A stretch of DNA of 64,000 nt from Sphaerotilus hippei (GTDB lineage: Bacteria; Pseudomonadota; Gammaproteobacteria; Burkholderiales; Burkholderiaceae_C). The position numbers and the translations under genes are program-made. Of this stretch, positions 31,089 to 40,888 are shown one piece after another (the first letter of the stretch is position 1; each line of letters begins with the position of its first letter). The DNA lies in the NCBI RefSeq assembly GCF_003201595.1, contig NZ_QJJS01000003.1:167075-231074 (forward strand), written 5' to 3'. A model generated the notes under the pieces. That model was not told the DNA's origin. It made no database searches and saw only the letters and a program-made list of their open reading frames with translations.

Positions 31089-31880
31089 TCAGAGCGTGAA
31101 GCGCACGGGCGCCAGGCCGTCGAACCGCAGTTCGACCTGGGCGCCTCGCTGCACCGGCGTCAGGCCGGTCCAGGTGCCGGTGGTGACGATGGTGCCGGCG
31201 GGCACGGTGTGGCCGTGGCGGGTCAGGTGGCGCAGCCAGGCGGGCAGGCCCCAGGCCGGCTCACCCAGCGGGTGGGTGCCGGTGAAGACGGCGGGGGCGC
31301 CCCCGTCGATGCGCAGCGCACAGCGCTGCTGCGACCAGTCGCGCTGGCGATCGACCGGCATCCAGTCGCCCAGCACCAGCGCGCCATGGGACTGCGCGTC
31401 GGCCAGTCGCAGCAGCGCGGCGGCCTGCGGCTCGGCCGCCCAGCGCGAATCGACCACCTCGACGGACGCGCACATCGCGTCCACCAGCTCCAGCGCCGCG
31501 GCGGCGGTCAGGTCGGCGGCCTGGTCGGGCGTGACGGCCGTGCCCAGGCGCAGCGCGATCTCGCCCTCGAGGCCGGGGCGCCAGAGCGGCCAGTCCGCCA
31601 GCGAGGCCGGGGCGCCCGCCACGCTGGGGCGCACGCCGGCCGGGGCCAGCGGTGCATGGGTGAGCGTGGCCGCGCGGGAGCCGGCGCCCGATTTCCAGTG
31701 CGTGGGCAACGCGTCGGCGGCCCACCATCCGAGGCCCTCGCCGACTTGCTGCTGCACGCGGTAGGCGGCCTGCGCGTCGGGAAGGGCATCGGCCCAGTCG
31801 GGCCCGGCGAGGGGGTGCTGGCGGCGTCGAGCCTCGATCAAGGCGTCGATCAGATCGTTGGGGGTCGGGGTGCGGGTCAT
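31089..31880 (-). CDS. 2-keto-4-pentenoate hydratase-like (FAH superfamily) protein
   Basis: 263 residues from MTRTPTPNDLID. Fumarylacetoacetase-fold hydratase/decarboxylase features are the metal-binding EGEIALRLG near 118-126, the VVDSRWAAEP segment, and GTHPLGEPAWGLPAWLRHL with TIVTTGTWTG. Homologues (MhpD, DmpH) hydrate 2-oxopent-4-enoate in aromatic meta-cleavage. No other meta-pathway genes are nearby, so the substrate is open. It runs toward the hydroxyacid dehydrogenase. Confidence 0.82.
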   Translation of the reverse strand: MTRTPTPNDLIDALIEARRRQHPLAGPDWADALPDAQAAYRVQQQVGEGLGWWAADALPTHWKSGAGSRAATLTHAPLAPAGVRPSVAGAPASLADWPLWRPGLEGEIALRLGTAVTPDQAADLTAAAALELVDAMCASVEVVDSRWAAEPQAAALLRLADAQSHGALVLGDWMPVDRQRDWSQQRCALRIDGGAPAVFTGTHPLGEPAWGLPAWLRHLTRHGHTVPAGTIVTTGTWTGLTPVQRGAQVELRFDGLAPVRFTL

Positions 31881-31930
31881 CGGCGTGCGGACGGGTGAAA
31901 GAGGACGGGCGAGAAAGAAGACGGGCGCCA

Positions 31931-33121
31931 TCATCCCCGACGTCGCCCGCTCGGGGGCGGCTCGTCGATCGGGTCCGGGGCGCCCGCGGGGCGATCCAGC
32001 AGGCTCGAGGCCCGCCCGGGCTGCGCGCCGGCACGGAAATAACTGACCACCGTCGCCACCGAGGCGTGGCCGGTCAAGGCCATGGTCTCGCCCAGCGGGA
32101 TGTTCTGGTGGCCGGCTTCCGTGACGAAGCCCGAGCGCAGCGAGTGGGCCGAGAAGTCCTCGGGCAGCCCCGCGAGCGCACAGCGCTGGCGCACGATGTC
32201 GCGCACCGCGGCCGGGCTCAGCGGCTCGGCCACGAGGTCGCCGCGGCGGATGCGCCGGAAGATCGCGCCCTCGACCACGCCGCTGGCCTGCAGCCAGGCG
32301 GCCAGCGCCTGCGCGGCCACCCCGACGACCGGCTTGCGGTTGTCGGGCCGGTCGCGTCCGGCCTGGTTGGTCTTGGAGTGGTTGAGGGTGTAGAGGTAGC
32401 TGCCGTCGGCCTGGCGGCGCACGTTGGCCAGCGTGGCGGCGGTCACTTCCGATCGGCGGCGCCCGCCGCTGGCCCAGGCGAACAGCAGCAGGGCGCGGTC
32501 ACGCCGGCCGCGCAGGGAGTCGTCGCAGGTGTCGAGCAGGGCCTGCAGCGGCTCGCGGGTGAGGGCGGGCTTGCGCTGGGGCAGGTCGCCGCGGCGCGCG
32601 TAGGCGCGCCGGGTGCGCGACAGCAGGTCCTTGAGCTGCGGGTCCTGGCAGGGGTTGGGCAGGCCCTTGATCTGGTGGACCTTCGACAGCACGCTGATGC
32701 GGTGCGACAGCGTCGTCAGGGCGGGGGCGCCCAGGCGCGACTTGAAGCCCCCGTCGACGAGGGCCCGGTCGATCGCGGGCGGCAGTTCGCTGACCGGCCC
32801 CTGGGGGGTGCTGCGCTGGGCGTGATCGACCACGAACTGCAGCAGCACCGGCACGGCGACGGGCAGGGCGATGGCGCGCCGGTAACGCATGGTGTACCAG
32901 GCGGCCCAGTAGCGCAGGGCCGTCTGGTAGCTGCGCAGGGTGTTGGGCGATTCGCCTTCGCTGAGCAGGGCGCGCAGGGCCTCTTCGGCCATCGGCCCCA
33001 GGGCCTCGGGCGACAGGGCGTCGACCTCGCTCCAGACCGACTCCGGGGCGGGGGATGGGAGGTCCCAGGCGTCATCGAGGGCCAATGCGGTCTTGTTTGT
33101 ATGTTTTATTATGTTTGCCAT
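31931..33121 (-). CDS. Tyrosine recombinase / site-specific integrase
   Basis: 396 residues. A SAM-like core-binding domain spans about 45-180 (ESPNTLRSYQTALRYWAAWY). The catalytic domain has Arg near 222 (GGRRRSEVTA), Lys250 (LNHSKTNQ), HSLRSG at 326-331, His352 and the nucleophile Tyr361 (HASVATVVSYF). All residues needed for strand exchange are present. The N-terminus is encoded by AT-rich codons (MANIIKHTNK) unlike the rest. It diverges from a KfrA-like gene across 103 bp containing an inverted repeat. No phage or plasmid genes and no attachment-site duplication are seen. Confidence 0.93.
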   Translation of the reverse strand: MANIIKHTNKTALALDDAWDLPSPAPESVWSEVDALSPEALGPMAEEALRALLSEGESPNTLRSYQTALRYWAAWYTMRYRRAIALPVAVPVLLQFVVDHAQRSTPQGPVSELPPAIDRALVDGGFKSRLGAPALTTLSHRISVLSKVHQIKGLPNPCQDPQLKDLLSRTRRAYARRGDLPQRKPALTREPLQALLDTCDDSLRGRRDRALLLFAWASGGRRRSEVTAATLANVRRQADGSYLYTLNHSKTNQAGRDRPDNRKPVVGVAAQALAAWLQASGVVEGAIFRRIRRGDLVAEPLSPAAVRDIVRQRCALAGLPEDFSAHSLRSGFVTEAGHQNIPLGETMALTGHASVATVVSYFRAGAQPGRASSLLDRPAGAPDPIDEPPPSGRRRG

Positions 33122-33152
33122 GCGATATGATACACCTTCTTGTCGTTTACCA

Positions 33153-33173
33153 ACGATAAGACTCTATTATCGT
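33153..33173. promoter_or_regulatory. Inverted repeat in the integrase/KfrA-like divergent promoter
   Basis: ACGATAA (33153-33159) and TTATCGT (33167-33173) are perfect complements separated by 7 bases. The 103-bp region is AT-rich and must hold both promoters; TATTAT (33165-33170) may be the -10 toward the KfrA-like gene. KfrA proteins bind such repeats in their own promoters, so autoregulation is inferred. Confidence 0.6.
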
Positions 33174-33224
33174 GACCAGACTGCCGGCGATGGAGCAGGG
33201 CAGTGATGGATGAAGGAGAACCCC

Positions 33225-34250
33225 ATGGATCACCTGCCGCGTGGCGCCCGAGGCATCACCGAGACCGATGTCTGGAACGCCGCCGATGCGCTGCTGCTCG
33301 AGGGCGCACGCCCGACGATCGAGCGGGTGCGCATGAAGATCGGGCGCGGCTCGCCCAACACCGTCAGCCCGCACCTGGACACCTGGTTCCGCCACCTGGG
33401 TCAGCGCATCCAGGATCCGGGCGCGTTTGCCGCCGTGCCCGAGGTGCCGGATCCGGTGCTGCAGGCCGCGCGGCATTTCTGGGAAACCGCTCTGGCCACG
33501 GCCCGGGCCGAGCACCAGGCCGCGCTCGACGAGGCCCGTGGGCAGATGCAGGAACAGGTGGAGGCCGCCGTCTTGCGCGAGGCCGAGGCCCGGGGCCTGG
33601 CCGACCGGGCCGGCCAGGCCCTGGCGAGCACCACGACCGAGCTCGAGCAGGCGCGCACGGCCCTGGATCAGCTGCGCCTGACCCAGGCCGCGGACCTGGC
33701 GCGGCTGGACGCCGCGCAAGCCCGTGGTGCGGCGCTGGAGCAGCAGATCGAACAAATGGACGCCCATCAGCGGGCCGAGCGCACGGACCTGCAGCAGGCG
33801 GTCCGCCAGGCCGAGGACCGGGCCGCCGCCACCGAGCGGCGTGCGGCGCTGGACATGGACCGCGAGCGCCAGGCGCGACTGAAGTCCGACAAGCGCGCGG
33901 AGACCCTGGAGGCGCGCCTGGAGGCGCAGTGGCGCGAGGCCTCGGCGCAGCAGCTCGCCCTGACGCAGGCCATCGCCCGGCTCGAGGCCGAGTCGGGCCA
34001 GCAGCGTCAGCGCCTCGCCGACCAGGCCCTCACCATCGAAACCGGGCAACTCGACCTGAGCACCCAGCGCCTCGCCTTCGACCAGCTGCGCAGCGATCGT
34101 GACGGCCTGGCCGCCCAGCTGGCGACGCTGCAGGGGGTGATGCAGCAGCTGGGCTCCACGCCCGCCGCACGGGCGCGCTCGCTGCGCCGGATGGAGCGCC
34201 AGCAACGCCAGCAGGCCCATGTGCCCGCGGACGCGGGCATGGACACCTGA
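33225..34250 (+). CDS. KfrA-like coiled-coil DNA-binding protein
   Basis: 341 residues from MDHLPRGARGITETDVW; the ATG 15 bases upstream overlaps the AAGGAG ribosome-binding site of this start. Residues about 10-110 match the KfrA N-terminal DNA-binding domain (DVWNAADALLLEGARPTIERV, GSPNTVSPHLDTWF). The rest, about 100-320, is an unbroken Ala/Gln/Arg-rich coiled coil. KfrA proteins of IncP and related plasmids are autoregulators and aid stable inheritance. Here a chromosomal copy pairs with an integrase, and no partition or replication gene is present. Confidence 0.88.
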   Translation: MDHLPRGARGITETDVWNAADALLLEGARPTIERVRMKIGRGSPNTVSPHLDTWFRHLGQRIQDPGAFAAVPEVPDPVLQAARHFWETALATARAEHQAALDEARGQMQEQVEAAVLREAEARGLADRAGQALASTTTELEQARTALDQLRLTQAADLARLDAAQARGAALEQQIEQMDAHQRAERTDLQQAVRQAEDRAAATERRAALDMDRERQARLKSDKRAETLEARLEAQWREASAQQLALTQAIARLEAESGQQRQRLADQALTIETGQLDLSTQRLAFDQLRSDRDGLAAQLATLQGVMQQLGSTPAARARSLRRMERQQRQQAHVPADAGMDT

Positions 34251-34684
34251 CGCTGGCGATCGGCTGCGCGGATGCCGACATCGGGCAGCCCGCCATCCAC
34301 CTCGCGTTCGGTTGCTCAAGGTCGCCGGGATGAATCCCCGTCCCGGCGAGCGGCTGCTTGTTTTATGGATCGAAAATCCGAACGTCTTGGCTTTCGAGTC
34401 GCATTCTTTAATGCATGACGATGTTTCTTATGTCAACTCACGCTGCTCAACTTGCCTGTGAGACTTGCGGAGGCAACGTTCGCGCAGTTCCCGCGCCGGC
34501 TGGGTGATCACGCCGCGCGCCGAGGGCTTGCGGACCTTGCCTGGCTCGTCAGTTCATCGGTCAGAACGGGTTGAGCGGGTTCGTCGCCACTGCAGCCGAT
34601 GCTCGGCGCCGCCAGCGAAGCTCGGCCTTGAGCCCGCCAGCTCAAATGCCGCACGCGCTCACGCTGCATCTGACCTCCTCCTCC
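34251..34684. other. Gene-free, locally AT-richer gap
   Basis: About 430 bases with no convincing gene. The part from about 34355 to 34460 is clearly richer in A/T than the flanks; the remainder is GC-rich without motif. I see no repeat of the nearby tRNA-Pro end. It may be degraded mobile DNA. Confidence 0.5.
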
Positions 34685-35416
34685 TCAGTCGCGAACCTCC
34701 ACGCCCGGCAGCAATTCCATCCCCGTGCGCTCGACCAGCGCCTGGTACGTGATCGGCCGGGAGAGCCTGGCTGCATCGGTGTTGTCCACCCAGTACGCCC
34801 AGGCGCGGCCGCCAGCCTGGTCATAGACCAGCTTGAACAGGTGCGCCGGCACCCAGACCTGGCTGGCGCCGATCGTCTGCACCGGCTTCGTGAACACGGG
34901 GCCCGTGAAGACGTAGACCGGTCCGCTCGCCCGCATCACGAACCTGCGTGTGGCCTTCTCGACGCTGGCCCAGGTGTGCCGGTTGTTGTGACGCGCCTGC
35001 GGCACCATGTTAGCCATCGAGAAGCTCTGTGCCATCGCCTGTGCCGTGGGCATGTCCGCCGCGGGCGCCATGTGCCCGCGGTCATAGCCCGAGTCCCGGT
35101 AATCATCCAGTTGGGCACGATCGGCTCGCGGCAGGCGGGCTTCCGGATAGAACCGGTTCGTCCGCTCCTCGTCCTGGGCCTGGGTCACCTGCTCCCGCGT
35201 CAGGCGCTCGACGGTCAGCACGGGGGTCTTGGTCCGGCCGGAGTGCAGCGAGACGAAAGCGTCGAAACATACCTCCCTGAGTTGCTGGTGCAGCGAAGAC
35301 GAAAACTTCGGCAGGACCCTGGGATAGAACTGCGGGCATCGGGATTGCGCGGCGACGGGGCCGGCGATCACCCAGCCCAGCGTGGCAAGCACCACCAGAC
35401 GGGAAAAGGAACGCAC
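34685..35416 (-). CDS. Secreted DNA/RNA non-specific endonuclease (NucA/Serratia nuclease type)
   Basis: 243 residues with a signal peptide of about 23 residues (cleavage after VAA). The catalytic DRGH is at 112-115 (YDRGHMAPAAD), with the metal-binding asparagine near 145 in NMVPQARHNNRHTW. A tail with GMELLPGVEV completes the beta-beta-alpha-metal fold. Two cysteines (27 and 50) could form a disulfide. It probably degrades DNA and RNA in the periplasm or outside the cell. No immunity protein gene is visible. Confidence 0.92.
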   Translation of the reverse strand: MRSFSRLVVLATLGWVIAGPVAAQSRCPQFYPRVLPKFSSSLHQQLREVCFDAFVSLHSGRTKTPVLTVERLTREQVTQAQDEERTNRFYPEARLPRADRAQLDDYRDSGYDRGHMAPAADMPTAQAMAQSFSMANMVPQARHNNRHTWASVEKATRRFVMRASGPVYVFTGPVFTKPVQTIGASQVWVPAHLFKLVYDQAGGRAWAYWVDNTDAARLSRPITYQALVERTGMELLPGVEVRD

Positions 35417-35585
35417 GTGCGAAGAGTTTCAGATGACTTCGGGGCGAGACCCTGGCAAGCCCGCTCAACTTCACGCTCACCTGCGCGGCCTCTCGAGGCC
35501 CACCCAGGCATCGGCGGCTTGATGCGCGCGATGTCTCATCGCCCGATGAAGCGAGTGAGTGGCCAGCGGCAACCCCGGAAACAGA

Positions 35586-35614
35586 AAAGCCAGCTCCTTG
35601 TGAGAGCTGGCTTT
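35586..35614 (-). terminator. Terminator after tRNA-Pro
   Basis: AAAGCCAGCTC and GAGCTGGCTTT form an 11-bp stem with a 7-base loop, followed by T residues on the minus strand. It starts 9 bases after the CCA end of the tRNA gene. Confidence 0.85.
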
Positions 35615-35622
35615 CGAATAAA

Positions 35623-35700
<78 letters not shown>

Positions 35701-35755
35701 CTGAGACTCACATTGTATGTCGATATTCGACATCAATGCAAGAGTTTTTCAACAA

Positions 35756-36247
35756 TCATTCATCTGCCGCCAGCAAGGCCCGGATGGACAGCAGTTCTTC
35801 GCGCACCGAGCGCCGGCTGGCGGGCACGGCCGGAACCGGCTTCGGGGTGGCCGCGGCGCTGTTCGCCAGTGAAGGCGGCATGGCAGCACCTTCACTGGCG
35901 ATCGTGCGAGCTGCCGCGGAGACGGTGAAATCACCACCTTTCGGCCCGGATGTGCCCTCCTCCATCACGAGGCGGTCTGCCGACGGCAGGCCACCCGGTT
36001 CGCTCAGGCGATTGCGGGCCCCGCTGATGGTGAAACCCTGCTCGTAGAGCAGGTCGCGGATGCGCCGGATCAGCAGCACCTCGTGGTGCTGGTAGTAGCG
36101 GCGGTTGCCTCTCCGCTTCATCGGCCGCAGCTGGGTGAACTCCTGTTCCCAGTACCTCAGGACGTAGGGCTTGACGCCGCACAGCTCGCTGACCTCACCG
36201 ATGGTGAAGTAGCGTTTGGAGGGAATCTCGGGAAGCGAATTTTCCAT
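35756..36247 (-). CDS. MerR-family transcriptional regulator
   Basis: 163 residues. The N-terminal winged helix is standard for MerR ([40 protein letters not shown]) and is followed by a dimerisation helix. The C-terminal part is Ala/Pro-rich and has no metal-binding cysteines. This regulator is regularly found after ihfA in betaproteobacteria; its target is not known to me. Gap to ihfA is 35 bp, so it belongs to the pheST-ihfA transcript. Confidence 0.93.
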   Translation of the reverse strand: MENSLPEIPSKRYFTIGEVSELCGVKPYVLRYWEQEFTQLRPMKRRGNRRYYQHHEVLLIRRIRDLLYEQGFTISGARNRLSEPGGLPSADRLVMEEGTSGPKGGDFTVSAAARTIASEGAAMPPSLANSAAATPKPVPAVPASRRSVREELLSIRALLAADE

Positions 36248-36282
36248 TGCAAATCAATGAGATTTGATGGCCAAACTCGACT

Positions 36283-36618
36283 TTACTCGAAGTCGCCCGG
36301 CGACGGAGCCTCACCTTGCACGACGGCCTTGAGTTTGTGGCTGGCATGGAACGTGACCACGTTGCGGGCCCGGATCGGGATGGCTTCGCCGGTGCGCGGA
36401 TTGCGCCCCGGCCGGGGCGCCTTGCGGCGCACCTGGAAGTTGCCGAAGCCCGACAGCTTGACGTCGTCACCCTTGACCAGCTCGTTGTGGATGTTGTCGA
36501 AGAAGGCTTCGACCATGTCCTTGGATTCGCGCTTGTTCAGTCCCAGCCGCTCGAACAGCAACTCGGCCAGTTCGGCCTTGGTCAGCGTGGGGGTCTCGAT
36601 GCTGGGAAGTCGTTCCAT
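36283..36618 (-). CDS. ihfA: Integration host factor subunit alpha
   Basis: 111 residues from [20 protein letters not shown]. The HU/IHF fold has [11 protein letters not shown], the arm [12 protein letters not shown] with the DNA-intercalating proline, and the closing TFHASHKLK. It is a little longer than E. coli IhfA (99) at both ends. It follows pheT as in enterobacteria. Confidence 0.97.
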   Translation of the reverse strand: MERLPSIETPTLTKAELAELLFERLGLNKRESKDMVEAFFDNIHNELVKGDDVKLSGFGNFQVRRKAPRPGRNPRTGEAIPIRARNVVTFHASHKLKAVVQGEAPSPGDFE

Positions 36619-36657
36619 GCTTGTCCTGTGTCCTTGATTCAACGGGTCAACGCCTGA

Positions 36658-39096
36658 TCAGGCGCCGCGCAGACGGGCGCCGGTGGCCGACTGGGCCGCG
36701 GCGATGAGGATCTGCACGATCTCGTCGCTGCGGGCATCGGTCAGTGCCTCGGCTTCGTCGAGCAGCTCCACGCGGATGGCCAGGCTGCGTTCACCCTCGG
36801 CCATGCCCGCGACCGGCGTCGTCGGACGGTATACGTCAAACAGGCGGGCGCTGCGCACGATCCCCCCGGTCTGCGCGGACATCAGCGCCTCCAGGATGGC
36901 GTCGTGTGTGGTGCTTTCGCTGACGATCAGCGCCAGGTCGCGTGTCACCGCCTGCTGCCGGGGCACCGGGAAATGGACCGGCACCGGACGGCTGGTCAGC
37001 GCGGCCACGTCCAGCTCGAACAGCACCGGCGCCGAAGGCAGCTCGTAGGCCTGGCGCCAGCGCGGATGCAGCTCGCCGATGTGGCCGATGGCCACGCCGT
37101 CGAGCTCGACCCGGGCGCAGCGCCCCGGATGCATCGCCGGATGTTCAGCCGCGACGAAACGGGCGATGCGCGGCGCCAGCAGCGCCTCCACGTCCGCCTT
37201 GACGTCGTAGAAATCGACGGCGCGCTCCTTGATGCCCCATTGCTGGGCTTCGGCCGCGCCCCAGGCCAGACCGGCCAGGCGCAGCGGCTGGTCGATGCCG
37301 GCCACCGTCTGCTCGCTGGTCTGCACCGAGGCCTCGCGCCGGAACACCCGCCCCAGCTCGAACACCCTCACCCGCGGCGCGCGGCGCGTCAGGTTGTGGC
37401 GCAGCACCTGCACCAGGCTGCCGAGCAGGCTCGATCGCATCACCGACAGCGGCGCGGCGATCGGGTTGAGCAGGCGGATCGGCGCGGTGTTGCCGGCCAG
37501 CTCCGATTCCCAGCGCTCCTCGACGAAGCTGAAATTGATGGTTTCCTGGTAATCCAGCGCGGCCACGGCACGGCGCAGCGCGTAGCCGCCACGCTGCGCT
37601 TCCGGGCGCACGCGGGCGGTCACCGGGGCCACGGGGGCGGTCAGCGGCAGCTGGTCGAAGCCGATGACGCGGATGACCTCCTCGATCAGGTCCTCCTCGA
37701 TGGCCAGGTCGAAGCGCCAGCTGGGCGGGGTCACCGTCAGCAGGCCGGGCGCTTCGTCGAAAGGCAGGCCGAGGCGGCCGAGCACGGTGGCGCACTGGGC
37801 CTGGGTCACTGGCATGCCGATGACCTTGGCGGCACGCTCCACCCGCAGCGCCACCGGTTGGCGTGCCGGCAAGTGCACGACCTGGTCGTCGACCGGACCG
37901 CAGGCGGTCTGCTCGCCGCCGCAGATCTCGAGGATCAGCGCGGTGATGCGCTCGATGCGCTCGACGGTGCAGGCCGGATCGACGCCGCGCTCGTAGCGGT
38001 GGCCCGCGTCGGTGCTGAAGTTGTAGCGGCGCGAACGGCCGGCGACCGCATCGGGCCACCAGAAGGCGGCCTCGACGTAGACATTGCGGGTCTCGTCACC
38101 CACCGAGGTGGCGTCGCCGCCCATGATGCCGGCCAGCGACTCGACCTCACGCTCGTCGGCGATCACGCCGACCTGCTCGTCGACGGTGATGGTGTTGCCG
38201 TTGAGCAGCTTGAGCGGCTCGCCCGCCCTGCCCCAGCGCACCGTCAGGCCGCCATGGATCTTGTCGAGGTCGAAGATGTGCGTGGGCTGGCCGGTCTCGA
38301 ACATGACGTAGTTCGAGATGTCGACCAGCGCACTGACCGAGCGCTGGCCGCAGCGGGCCAGCCGGTCGACCATCCAGGCCGGGGTCCTGGCGCGCGTGTC
38401 GATGCCCCGCACGATGCGGCCGGAAAAGCGACCGCACAGGTCGCTGGCCTCGACGCGCACGGGCAGTGTCGCATCCAGCGTGGGCATGACCGGCACGGCC
38501 GGCAGTGCCTTCAGCGGCGCACCGGTCAGCGCCGCGACTTCGCGGGCCACGCCGTGGACGCTCAGGCAATGGCCGAGGTTGGGCGTGAGCTTGAGCGTGA
38601 AGAGGGTGTCGTCGAGGTTCAGGTACTGGCGGATGTCCTGGCCGACGGGGGCGTCGGCGGGCAGCTCCAGCAGGCCGCCATGGTCCTCGGCCAGCTTGAG
38701 CTCACGCGCGGAGCACAGCATGCCGAAGCTCTCGACGCCGCGCAGCTTGCCCTTGCCGATCTTGAAAGGCTTGCCGTCCTCGCCGGGCGGCAGTTCGGCG
38801 CCGACGGTGGCCAGCGGGATCTTGATGCCCACGCGGGCGTTCGGCGCCCCGCAGACGATCTGCAGCGGGCCGTCCTTGCTGTGCTCGCCGGCGTTGACCG
38901 TGCACACGCGCAGGCGATCGGCGTCGGGGTGCTGCTCGGCGGTCAGGATCTCGCCCACGACGATGCCGTGGAAAGGCGGCGCCACCGGCCGGAGTTCTTC
39001 CACCTCCATGCCGGACATGGTCAGCAGCTCGGCGAGCTGGGCGGTGGTCAGGTCAGGGTTGCAGTACTCGCGCAACCACGATTCGGGGAATTGCAT
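36658..39096 (-). CDS. pheT: Phenylalanine--tRNA ligase beta subunit
   Basis: 812 residues. Domain order is the usual one: N-terminal region, tRNA-binding EMAP-like domain (about 40-150), B3/B4 editing domain (about 210-390), B5 (400-475) and the C-terminal FDX-ACB anticodon-binding domain (FPVPRQQAVTRDLALIV). It forms the alpha2-beta2 enzyme with PheS and edits Tyr-tRNA-Phe. 37 bp after pheS. Confidence 0.98.
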   Translation of the reverse strand: MQFPESWLREYCNPDLTTAQLAELLTMSGMEVEELRPVAPPFHGIVVGEILTAEQHPDADRLRVCTVNAGEHSKDGPLQIVCGAPNARVGIKIPLATVGAELPPGEDGKPFKIGKGKLRGVESFGMLCSARELKLAEDHGGLLELPADAPVGQDIRQYLNLDDTLFTLKLTPNLGHCLSVHGVAREVAALTGAPLKALPAVPVMPTLDATLPVRVEASDLCGRFSGRIVRGIDTRARTPAWMVDRLARCGQRSVSALVDISNYVMFETGQPTHIFDLDKIHGGLTVRWGRAGEPLKLLNGNTITVDEQVGVIADEREVESLAGIMGGDATSVGDETRNVYVEAAFWWPDAVAGRSRRYNFSTDAGHRYERGVDPACTVERIERITALILEICGGEQTACGPVDDQVVHLPARQPVALRVERAAKVIGMPVTQAQCATVLGRLGLPFDEAPGLLTVTPPSWRFDLAIEEDLIEEVIRVIGFDQLPLTAPVAPVTARVRPEAQRGGYALRRAVAALDYQETINFSFVEERWESELAGNTAPIRLLNPIAAPLSVMRSSLLGSLVQVLRHNLTRRAPRVRVFELGRVFRREASVQTSEQTVAGIDQPLRLAGLAWGAAEAQQWGIKERAVDFYDVKADVEALLAPRIARFVAAEHPAMHPGRCARVELDGVAIGHIGELHPRWRQAYELPSAPVLFELDVAALTSRPVPVHFPVPRQQAVTRDLALIVSESTTHDAILEALMSAQTGGIVRSARLFDVYRPTTPVAGMAEGERSLAIRVELLDEAEALTDARSDEIVQILIAAAQSATGARLRGA

Positions 39097-39133
39097 CTCT
39101 TCGGTCCTTGCGGCGTGGGGTTCGGGGCGCGAT

Positions 39134-40177
39134 TTACTTGAACTGCCCGAGGAAGCGCAGATCGCCCTCGAAGAACAGCCGCAGGTCGTTGACGCCGTAG
39201 CGCAGCATCGTCAGCCGGTCCGGACCCATGCCGAAGGCGAAGCCGATGTAACGCTCGGGATCGAGCCCGTAGTTGCGCACCACGTTCGGGTGCACCTGGC
39301 CGGAACCGGCCACCTCCAGCCAGCGACCCTTGAGCGGGCCGCTGGAGAAGGCGATGTCCACTTCGGCCGACGGCTCGGTGAACGGGAAGAACGACGGCCG
39401 GAAGCGCAGTTGCAGGTCGTCGGTCTCGAAGAAGGTGCGGAAGAAGTCGGTGAAGACCGCCTTCAGGTCCTTGAAGGACACGTTCTCGCCGATCCACAGG
39501 CCTTCGCACTGGTGGAACATCGGCGAGTGGGTGGCGTCGCTGTCGACCCGGTAGGTGCGGCCCGGCGCGATGACGCGGATCTCGGGCATCGGGTCCTGGC
39601 CGGCGTGTTTCGCTGCATGCTGGCGGGCGTAGCGCACCTGCATCGGCGAGGTGTGCGGGCGCAGGCACAGCGGGCGGCCCGCCTCGTCCTGCATGTCGAC
39701 GTAGAAGGTGTCCTGCATCGAGCGCGCCGGGTGGTTCTCCGGGTTGTTCAACGCGGTGAAGCTGTACCAGTCGGTCTCGATCTCGGGGCCGTCGGCCACG
39801 TCGAAGCCCATGGAGCCGAAGATCTGCTCGATGCGCTCCATCGTGCGCGACACCGGGTGCAGGCCACCGACACCACGTCCGCGCCCGGGCAGCGTCACGT
39901 CGAGCGCCTCGGCCTTCAGCTGCGCCTGCAGCTCGGCTTCGGCCAGCGCCTGGCGACGGGCCGTGAGCGCCGACTCGATGCGCTGCTTGGTCTCGTTGAT
40001 CGCGGCGCCGCGGGTCTTCTTCTCCTCGGGCGTGAGCCTGGCCATGCCCTTGAGCAGCTCGGTCACCTGACCGGTCTTGCCAAGGAAACGCGCCTTGGCG
40101 TCCTCGAGTTGGGCGGGACTGCCAGCGGCGGCGAAATCCACCTGGGCCGACTGGACGAGTTGGTCGAGATCGTTCAT
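39134..40177 (-). CDS. pheS: Phenylalanine--tRNA ligase alpha subunit
   Basis: 347 residues from [11 protein letters not shown]. Class II motifs include [26 protein letters not shown]-like [23 protein letters not shown] and [16 protein letters not shown]. The frame is open upstream through a terminator hairpin, but that part lacks a conserved start. A ribosomal protein L20 gene precedes it. Confidence 0.98.
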   Translation of the reverse strand: MNDLDQLVQSAQVDFAAAGSPAQLEDAKARFLGKTGQVTELLKGMARLTPEEKKTRGAAINETKQRIESALTARRQALAEAELQAQLKAEALDVTLPGRGRGVGGLHPVSRTMERIEQIFGSMGFDVADGPEIETDWYSFTALNNPENHPARSMQDTFYVDMQDEAGRPLCLRPHTSPMQVRYARQHAAKHAGQDPMPEIRVIAPGRTYRVDSDATHSPMFHQCEGLWIGENVSFKDLKAVFTDFFRTFFETDDLQLRFRPSFFPFTEPSAEVDIAFSSGPLKGRWLEVAGSGQVHPNVVRNYGLDPERYIGFAFGMGPDRLTMLRYGVNDLRLFFEGDLRFLGQFK

Positions 40178-40190
40178 CTGGTTGACGCTG

Positions 40191-40226
40191 AAAAACGAAA
40201 AAGGCCGCACACGGAGTCGGCCTTTT
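40191..40226 (-). terminator. Terminator or attenuator between rplT and pheS
   Basis: AAAAGGCCG and CGGCCTTTT form a 9-bp stem with a 10-base loop followed by T runs on the minus strand, 14 bases before the pheS ATG. A second small hairpin (GGGAAG/CTTCCC, about 40242-40259) lies upstream. No Phe-rich leader peptide like E. coli pheM is found, so it may only reduce read-through from rplT. Confidence 0.8.
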
Positions 40227-40270
40227 GGTTGCTCACCGTCAGGGAAGACTGAACTTCCCCGACGTGGCAC

Positions 40271-40627
40271 TTAAGCGAGCTGGGCCTTCACCTTTTCGAC
40301 GATGCTGCCAAAGGCGGCAGGATCGTTGACGGCGAGATCGGCGAGCACCTTGCGGTCCACTTCGATCGCAGCCTTCTTCAGGCCGGCCATGAACTTGCTG
40401 TAGGTCAGGCCCAGTGCACGCGAACCGGCGTTGATGCGCGCGATCCAGAGGCGGCGGAACACGCGCTTCTTGGCACGGCGGTCACGGTAGGCGTACTGGC
40501 CTGCCTTCATCACCGCCTGTTTGGCGATGCGATAGACGTTCTTGCGACGGCCGCGGAAACCCTTGGCCAGGACCAGGATCTTCTTGTGACGAGCACGGGC
40601 GGTAACACCACGTTTGACGCGAGGCAT
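40271..40627 (-). CDS. rplT: 50S ribosomal protein L20
   Basis: 118 residues, full length: [55 protein letters not shown]20 binds 23S rRNA early in 50S assembly. In E. coli it also represses its own operon by binding the rpmI leader. Confidence 0.99.
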   Translation of the reverse strand: MPRVKRGVTARARHKKILVLAKGFRGRRKNVYRIAKQAVMKAGQYAYRDRRAKKRVFRRLWIARINAGSRALGLTYSKFMAGLKKAAIEVDRKVLADLAVNDPAAFGSIVEKVKAQLA

Positions 40628-40653
40628 GTGATTACTCCTTCAGTCTTGGTGGA

Positions 40654-40857
40654 TTACAGGCCTGCGAACGGCAGCATCTGAGCGATGTGACCCATGTTGG
40701 TCTCATGCACAGCGGTCGTTCCACGCAGTTGGCGCTTGTTCTTGGTGGTCTTCTTGGTCAGGATGTGACGCTTGAAGGCGTGACCGCGCTTGACGGTTCC
40801 ACCGGGACGAACGCGGAAGCGCTTCTTGGCGCTGCTCTTGGTCTTCATCTTGGGCAT
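40654..40857 (-). CDS. rpmI: 50S ribosomal protein L35
   Basis: 67 residues, full length ([16 protein letters not shown]). Start preceded by AAGGAG. It lies 26 bp before rplT. Confidence 0.99.
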   Translation of the reverse strand: MPKMKTKSSAKKRFRVRPGGTVKRGHAFKRHILTKKTTKNKRQLRGTTAVHETNMGHIAQMLPFAGL

Positions 40858-40888
40858 GACTGCTCCTTCTGGTTGTTCCCGTGAGGCG

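Noticed and set aside
34219-34461. 80-codon frame after the KfrA-like gene
   Set aside because: It begins inside the KfrA-like gene, has no ribosome-binding site and no recognisable domain, and most of it lies in the gene-free AT-richer gap.
40178-40270. Phe-containing leader (pheM-like) before pheS
   Set aside because: The Phe codons come from the T-tract of the terminator and are in frame with pheS. There is no short frame with a ribosome-binding site.
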